Source of the DNA: Chitinophagales bacterium
Lineage (GTDB): Bacteria > Bacteroidota > Bacteroidia > Chitinophagales > CAIOSU01
Length of the DNA: 53,600 nucleotides
Assembly: GCA_040877935.1 (NCBI GenBank)
Contig: JBBDNB010000053.1
Location: 1-53,600 of the forward strand
Direction of reading: 5' to 3'
Part shown: one piece after another, positions 48,648 through 53,600 of the stretch
How the letters are laid out: each line of letters opens with the position of its first letter
Numbering within the stretch: the first letter of the stretch is position 1
Position numbers and translations under genes: made by a program
Notes under the pieces: generated by a model
What the model saw: only the letters and a program-made list of their open reading frames with translations
Databases searched by the model: none
Told to the model about the DNA's origin: nothing

Positions 48648-51617
48648 TTATTGAACAATAATTTTACGCATCACCCTTTGCTCAGGATTTCTAGTATCGC
48701 GAATATCTACCAGATACATGCCTTTGTCAAAATTGCTGACATCAAGGTTCGTATTGTCACTGAACCTGCTTTCATACACAACTTTCCCCATCAGGTCATT
48801 GATGATGAGGGTGTATTCCTCAGAGGCGTTCATGTAAATATTAACCATATTTGAACTTGGATTTGGATAAATCATTGCATCAAGTTCAAAATCAGAATTA
48901 TACACATTATCTACAATATTTGTGTAATTCTTATTATAAACAGGTAAAGTAATTTTAGTAGGATACTCAGGGGAATGTGCAATGCGCTGTACTGCAATTC
49001 TGGGCTCCATCTCCTCGCCTTGGTAAACATATGTTTTACCATCATTGGGTTGTCGTCTGAAAAATTCGCCTTCTTCTATAGGAAGGTTGGGATTAACTTG
49101 ATAGCGATTGTGGTTGCTACTGCTGATCAGCACTTTTATTTTATGTCCTTTTCCCCAGGTATAAGCAATAGGCATTAGTCCAAATCGGTATTCATAAATT
49201 TGCCCAATCTCGATATTGGTAAAAGGGATATTAGGGTCTTCTGGTCCCTCGAGCAATTGCCTTGCATAATCTCTACCTCTTGCATTTACACAGCCTTCAA
49301 CTACAAAGTACTCCCGGCCATCGGGATAAACATCTAAAATTCTCACAAAGAAATCGGTATCAGTAGGGCCTGATACTTTTCCTCCGGGATTTGTTTTAGC
49401 ATAAACAGTGGCATTTGGAAATCCTATAATACACATAGAATCCTGAGTTACTTCATAACTGTACTGAACTACACCAGGATGGTTTAAAGTATATGGTGAA
49501 TAGCGTGGGTCGGCAAGATTCATCTGCCCCTGACTATCTCTGTCCCCATCAGGAGTACTTACGATCATATTTCCGCCACCATGCGTTTTTACAGGGCTAT
49601 CAGGGTCGTGTATATAAATACTATATCCTTCATTTTCTGTAGGAGAAGTGGTGTTCAGATCACCATTTTTATGTAAATACATATCCCTCCATTCAATATT
49701 ATTAACTATTGGGAAAGTATCTGTATGAAACCAATAATTACCAAGTGCTTCGTTATCAGCATTACCATCGTTATTGGGGCCCACAACGTAAAATCTAACA
49801 TCAGCAATACTTTCATAATCGACAGAATCAATAGCAGATGTGATTTCTGAACCTGTAAATTCAGGCAAAAGTGGTTCGTCAAATGCAGGAACATCATAAC
49901 TTATATTCTGAATATTGCCTTTAATATTTAATTCAATTGGAACTCCAGGCAATTCTCCCTCTCCAATTAATAAGTTGATTAAACCATTAAATGGCAATTT
50001 ATAATCTTCAGCTGGAATTCTGATATATATACTATCTCCAATTTCTTGCCAATCATTACTTTCGGGAATCAAAGCTGTTGGTAAACCAATATTTGCATAG
50101 TTATTATAATTAAGATTGTATCTAAACCAGGAGATAAGTTCGGATTGAAGTACTTTATCAACTTCAATCTTGTCTATATCGATATCACTAAGATCAAACC
50201 CCATGATATCAGCAACATTGTCTTTATATACCATGTCTCCAGTTTCTGTACCACCAATAGTTTGATGTGCCCAGGGACCAATTACAAGTTTTTGCAGACC
50301 TTTATTTTTTCCTTGAATATTTTCTCTCATTTTACGCCAGGTATCTATCTGTCCATCAGTAAAAATATCCCACCAACCTGACAAGTGATAGGCAGGAACA
50401 TCCATATTGGTATATCTTGAATAATTAAGATTGGGAAGGGGTTCTTGAATGCCTTCGTATCCATTTGGATTAAGTGCACCCACAACAGATTCTCCTTGGG
50501 CATTTACAGGAGCAAAACTTGCATCCATTTCAGTACGACCGGGTGAATTGGGGTAATAACCAGCAGGGCCGAGACCATTACCATCACCAGATTCATACCG
50601 AACACTTATAAAGTGATCAATTGCCAGGTTAGCTGCATCAAATTTATTGGGAAGCCCGTAGTCAAATGGAGTATGTAAATCATTAAACTCGTCATTGTCA
50701 AATTGAATAGAATCATCTTCTACATCAAAAATTTGACCTCTTATCCATCCTGTAACAATTCTTTCCCTTAAAACACCATTTTGAAAGCCTGTATATTTGT
50801 AATGTTCATTTGTGGCTACAATTGGCAATAAACATTTTAAGCCAGCAGTATCTGGATTAATAGGATGCGCTGCAGCTGCTTGGTATTGGGTATTCCCAAG
50901 GGCTGATGCCCCAAACATCCCAACACTTCCATTGCAAAATTTAAATGTATCCATAACACCATCCCTGTCCACATCGTAAAACCTCTCCAGATCATTCAAA
51001 ATGTATTGAATACTCCAGTATCCGTCTTCATGTTTGTTGCCATTTCTTTTGTCGGCTAAGTCTGTACGGTCCAAAACATGCCCATAATTGTTGTGATAGG
51101 CATTTTTATTCCACCCGTCAGAAAGCATAGGCATATAAACTCCCTCTGAAGAATAGCGCCCGCGCATATCCTGTAAAGCATAGGCATAACCCATAATGGA
51201 AATAATCCTGCCTGTAATATCTCCTTTTTTGTTATAAGGTGTTCTTGTGAAGATAAAAGGCAACTGGTAAGCATTTCTATCTTCAACCGAATCTACTGGT
51301 TGCCCATTGAAATCCTCATAAATAAACAATTGTGTACCGCGCTTGATTACTTCAAATGTAACAACAGGGTCTAAATCAGGAATTGGCAATGGAAATTCTG
51401 AAGCTTCAAAGCTTACAGTAAGGCAATCCTGCAATACAGGCACAAAGACATCAGTCTTTAAAACAGTGCCATCCGGCATCACAACATCCTTGGTAATAAT
51501 TGTAGAAAATTCCTCGATATTATCGAGTTGTCCGTTAAGGTTGACTTGGGCTGTAGAGTTGTTAAGACATAATAAAACACAGCAAATCCAAATCAACAGG
51601 TTTTTTGTTTGGTTCAT
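48648..51617 (-). CDS. secreted CocE/NonD family hydrolase with T9SS sorting domain
   Basis: An approximately 989-residue protein. ATG 51617 gives the signal peptide NLLIWICCVLLCLNNSTAQ. The alpha/beta-hydrolase (X-Pro dipeptidyl peptidase S15/CocE) domain has the nucleophile Ser238 in GMFGASALGNTQ, Asp in GWWDIFTDGQID and His451 in VIGPWAHQT. The jelly-roll domain follows. The last 75 residues are a type A T9SS domain (MIYPNPSSNMVNIYM, IINDLMGKVVY, FDKGMYLVDI, KIIVQ). Family members hydrolyse alpha-amino esters, acylated peptides or cocaine-like esters; the substrate is unknown. Confidence 0.88.
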   Translation of the reverse strand: MNQTKNLLIWICCVLLCLNNSTAQVNLNGQLDNIEEFSTIITKDVVMPDGTVLKTDVFVPVLQDCLTVSFEASEFPLPIPDLDPVVTFEVIKRGTQLFIYEDFNGQPVDSVEDRNAYQLPFIFTRTPYNKKGDITGRIISIMGYAYALQDMRGRYSSEGVYMPMLSDGWNKNAYHNNYGHVLDRTDLADKRNGNKHEDGYWSIQYILNDLERFYDVDRDGVMDTFKFCNGSVGMFGASALGNTQYQAAAAHPINPDTAGLKCLLPIVATNEHYKYTGFQNGVLRERIVTGWIRGQIFDVEDDSIQFDNDEFNDLHTPFDYGLPNKFDAANLAIDHFISVRYESGDGNGLGPAGYYPNSPGRTEMDASFAPVNAQGESVVGALNPNGYEGIQEPLPNLNYSRYTNMDVPAYHLSGWWDIFTDGQIDTWRKMRENIQGKNKGLQKLVIGPWAHQTIGGTETGDMVYKDNVADIMGFDLSDIDIDKIEVDKVLQSELISWFRYNLNYNNYANIGLPTALIPESNDWQEIGDSIYIRIPAEDYKLPFNGLINLLIGEGELPGVPIELNIKGNIQNISYDVPAFDEPLLPEFTGSEITSAIDSVDYESIADVRFYVVGPNNDGNADNEALGNYWFHTDTFPIVNNIEWRDMYLHKNGDLNTTSPTENEGYSIYIHDPDSPVKTHGGGNMIVSTPDGDRDSQGQMNLADPRYSPYTLNHPGVVQYSYEVTQDSMCIIGFPNATVYAKTNPGGKVSGPTDTDFFVRILDVYPDGREYFVVEGCVNARGRDYARQLLEGPEDPNIPFTNIEIGQIYEYRFGLMPIAYTWGKGHKIKVLISSSNHNRYQVNPNLPIEEGEFFRRQPNDGKTYVYQGEEMEPRIAVQRIAHSPEYPTKITLPVYNKNYTNIVDNVYNSDFELDAMIYPNPSSNMVNIYMNASEEYTLIINDLMGKVVYESRFSDNTNLDVSNFDKGMYLVDIRDTRNPEQRVMRKIIVQ

Positions 51618-51651
51618 TTCACCTTTGGTTTGAGTTATTAGTAAATAAAGT

Positions 51652-51671
51652 AAAAAGGGCAAACCCTTTTT
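51652..51671. promoter_or_regulatory. hairpin in the leader of the CocE-type gene
   Basis: AAAAAGGG-CAAA-CCCTTTTT, an 8-bp stem, 35 bases upstream of the ATG at 51617 on the minus strand. It could be an attenuator on the minus strand or a simple stem in the divergent gap. Confidence 0.35.
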
Positions 51672-51772
51672 TTTAGAAAAATGAAGTTAACAGTTTTTTA
51701 ACTAAAATTTAACTAAATAAAAATCATGCTAAAGATCAATGGGCTTTTTTATTAGTTTTAGCAAAAAAAATC

Positions 51773-52606
51773 ATGCAATCATTTTTCCTTCTTGGCTGTG
51801 AAGATGACAGAGCAGTTGCTAACAATAATGGACGAATTGGGGCAGCAAAAGGACCGGAAATATTTCAACATTTTTTTAAAAAGACAAAAAGCAGAGGGAA
51901 ATGGCCCGAAGTATTGGCTGAATTAAATTTAATAAGCCCTGAAAAAGATATTGCTTCAACCCATATAAAAGTAGCGACTGAGCTTAGTAGAGGACATCAA
52001 AAATCTCCATACAGTATTTTTATCGGGGGTGGTCACGATTATGCATACCCACATTTATCAGGAGTTAAAAATTCTATCAGTGGCGAACTGGGCTGTATCA
52101 ATATCGATCCGCATTTTGATCTTCGAAAACCCAGCCCTGAAATTTTAAGCGGTTCTCCTTTTTATATGGCAATAGAAAAGGGAGTAATTAAAGGTGAAAA
52201 CTTAGTGGAGTTTGGTATTGGAGAACACTGTAATGGGCAGGAGCTTTGGGATTATGCAGAGGCTAAAAATATAGAAGTGCATACATTTCCTGAGTTAAGA
52301 CAAGCCAATAAAGTTTTACAGTTTAATAAAGTCTTAAAAGCACTTTCTAAAAGGGTGGATAAAATTGTGCTCAGTATTGATCTAGATGCTATACAGGCAG
52401 CATACGCTCCTGGCGTATCAGCCCCTGCAGCAGAAGGTTTTACCCCTTCAGAAGTTTTGCAAATGACAGCCATTGCAGCTTCTGAAGAAAAAGTGCTTTC
52501 TTTGGGGATATACGAACTCAATCCCAAATACGATATTGACGACCGAACAGCAAGACTTGCAGCTTTGCTCGCTTTTGAGTTTATAAAAACAAAAGATAGA
52601 TACTGA
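51773..52606 (+). CDS. arginase/formimidoylglutamase family hydrolase
   Basis: A 277-residue ureohydrolase. The binuclear manganese ligands are visible: His88 in IGGGHDYAYPH, Asp112/His114/Asp116 in INIDPHFDLRKP and Asp203/Asp205 in LSIDLDAIQ. The specificity loop reads APGVSAPAAEGFTPSE. Overall form (length, LGCEDDRAV opening) favours a formimidoylglutamase (HutG)-like enzyme over true arginase, but no other histidine-degradation gene is in the window. It lies divergent from the CocE gene and 24 bases before the SDR gene. Confidence 0.85.
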   Translation: MQSFFLLGCEDDRAVANNNGRIGAAKGPEIFQHFFKKTKSRGKWPEVLAELNLISPEKDIASTHIKVATELSRGHQKSPYSIFIGGGHDYAYPHLSGVKNSISGELGCINIDPHFDLRKPSPEILSGSPFYMAIEKGVIKGENLVEFGIGEHCNGQELWDYAEAKNIEVHTFPELRQANKVLQFNKVLKALSKRVDKIVLSIDLDAIQAAYAPGVSAPAAEGFTPSEVLQMTAIAASEEKVLSLGIYELNPKYDIDDRTARLAALLAFEFIKTKDRY

Positions 52607-52630
52607 ATTAACACTAAAAAATGTAAAACA

Positions 52631-53506
52631 ATGAACACTTATCAGCAACCCATGATGCGAGATGATGCTCTAAAAGGCAAAACAATTTTAATTACAGGTG
52701 GAGGCAGCGGCCTCGGAAAATCTATGGGGACTTACTTTTTAAAACTGGGTGCAAACTTGGTTATTACCAGCAGAAAGCTTGACCGTTTGAAAGAAACTGC
52801 CAAAGAAATGGAAAAAGAAACCGGTGGTAAAGTTTTGCCTCTGCAATCGGATGTGCGCAACTATGAAGAGGTAGAAAAAGTAAGAGATGCTGCCATTGCT
52901 GAATTTGGAAAAGTAGATGTGCTTGTGAACAATGCTGCCGGAAATTTTATCAGCCCTACAGAAAGATTGTCGCATCGCGCTTTTGAATCTATTATTGGAA
53001 TCGTTTTGCAGGGTTCAATTAATTATACCCTTGCATTTGGCAAACACTGGATAAAAGAAAAACAAGCCGGAACGGTACTCAATACATTAACAACCTATGC
53101 CTTTACAGGAAGTGCCTATGTAGTACCCTCTGCATGTGCCAAAGCAGGAGTGCTTGCAATGACGCGCTCCCTGGCTGCCGAATGGGGAAAATACAAAATC
53201 CGGTTGAATGCTGTTGCGCCAGGTCCTTTTCCTACCAAAGGTGCTTGGGACAGATTGATGCCCGAAAATTTGCAGAAAAAATTCGATCCTGCACAAAAGG
53301 TTCCTGTGGGAAGAAATGGAGAACATCAGGAACTGGCCAATCTTTGTGCTTATCTGGTTTCCGATTTTTCAGCTTATGTAAATGGCGAAATCATAACCAT
53401 AGATGGCGGAGAGTGGATCAAAGGTGCCGGACAATTTAATGGGTTGGAGATGGTTCCTGAAGAAATGTGGGATCAGATTGAGCAAATGACAAGGTCAGCC
53501 AAGTAA
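52631..53506 (+). CDS. SDR oxidoreductase, probable 2,4-dienoyl-CoA reductase
   Basis: A 291-residue short-chain dehydrogenase. The cofactor motif is ILITGGGSGLGKSMG at about 20-34, and NNAAGNF follows. The usual YxxxK is replaced by Ser167-x-x-x-Lys171 in VVPSACAKAG, with Tyr156 eleven residues before the Ser. This Tyr/Ser/Lys spacing and neighbouring MTRSLAAEWGKYKIRLNAV and APGPFPTKGAW closely match animal DECR1-type NADPH reductases. It would act on polyunsaturated acyl-CoA in beta-oxidation. Confidence 0.82.
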   Translation: MNTYQQPMMRDDALKGKTILITGGGSGLGKSMGTYFLKLGANLVITSRKLDRLKETAKEMEKETGGKVLPLQSDVRNYEEVEKVRDAAIAEFGKVDVLVNNAAGNFISPTERLSHRAFESIIGIVLQGSINYTLAFGKHWIKEKQAGTVLNTLTTYAFTGSAYVVPSACAKAGVLAMTRSLAAEWGKYKIRLNAVAPGPFPTKGAWDRLMPENLQKKFDPAQKVPVGRNGEHQELANLCAYLVSDFSAYVNGEIITIDGGEWIKGAGQFNGLEMVPEEMWDQIEQMTRSAK

Positions 53507-53510
53507 CCTA

Positions 53511-53600
53511 TCATATAACTAAACTGCTTTCTTCCTGATAATCAGATAAAACCCAGTTGTCAAAATAGATAATAGGAGCATCGCTCATAGGTGAACTGAG
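53511..53600 (-). CDS. possible 3' end of a gene cut by the window edge
   Basis: On the minus strand the frame is open from the edge to a TGA at 53511, encoding 29 residues ending DAPIIYFDNWVLSDYQEESS and LVI. The composition looks protein-like, but the piece is too short to identify. Confidence 0.3.
   Translation of the reverse strand, partial: LSSPMSDAPIIYFDNWVLSDYQEESSLVI

Noticed and set aside
45723-51617. SusC/SusD polysaccharide locus
   Set aside because: No SusD-like lipoprotein is present and the neighbour is a CocE-type hydrolase, not a glycoside hydrolase.

Overview
The window is a piece of a Bacteroidota chromosome, probably a free-living aerobic or microaerophilic member of the Cytophagales/Saprospirales type. 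The evidence is: four secreted proteins with type IX secretion (T9SS) or gliding-motility C-terminal sorting domains; a TonB-dependent receptor with an N-terminal carboxypeptidase-regulatory-like domain; a fused CcoN-CcoO oxidase and a one-haem CcoP; a fused E1 alpha/beta dehydrogenase; and several starts preceded by the Bacteroidota -7 promoter motif TAnnTTTG. Composition is even and AT-rich. I see no rRNA, functional tRNA, prophage or CRISPR array.

Layout. 0.2-3.4 kb: a four-gene operon (fumarylacetoacetase-like hydrolase, flavin-reductase-like protein, FkbM methyltransferase, VOC protein). 3.5-6.9 kb: a lipoprotein with two DUF4168-like repeats, cysS, and a glutaminyl-cyclase-like lipoprotein. 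7-15 kb, minus strand: an orphan HigA-like regulator, a beta-lactamase-fold hydrolase, fused 2-oxo acid dehydrogenase E1, a T9SS type B cargo protein, and a pair of M16 peptidase subunits. 15-24 kb: a lipoprotein, murB, a TPR protein, a small membrane protein with mutL, two rhomboid proteases and an EEP-family hydrolase. 24-28.7 kb: a decayed PIN toxin/partner cassette between direct repeats, a T9SS cargo protein, a DEAD-box helicase, a MITE-like element and a gamma-glutamylcyclotransferase-like protein. 28.7-37.4 kb, minus strand: a complete cbb3 oxidase cluster in the order ccoI, ccoS, ccoNO, ccoQ, ccoP, ccoG, ccoH, safE-like. 37.7-39.4 kb: a small HAD phosphatase, a SIS-only arabinose-5-phosphate isomerase and KdsA, a KDO operon. 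39.4-41.3 kb: a REP-associated tyrosine transposase (RAYT) with perfect palindromes, and a 2OG-Fe(II) oxygenase. 41.3-45.7 kb: a large T9SS type B protein, two small unknown proteins and a CoA-binding protein. 45.7-51.6 kb: a TonB receptor and a secreted CocE-type hydrolase. 51.8-53.5 kb: an arginase-family enzyme and a 2,4-dienoyl-CoA-reductase-like SDR.

The housekeeping genes are ordinary. The most interesting signals lie between genes: GTAG/CTAC-footed palindromes beside a RAYT, one of them in frame inside the transposase gene itself; a toxin remnant bracketed by 44-nt direct repeats that carry a tRNA-like T-arm; a 139-bp MITE-like element with terminal inverted repeats and a probable 8-bp target duplication; and an AT-rich palindromic repeat family in at least four gaps. 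Within genes, the HAD-KdsD-KdsA operon, the split M16 pair and the 156-nt tandem repeats deserve a look.
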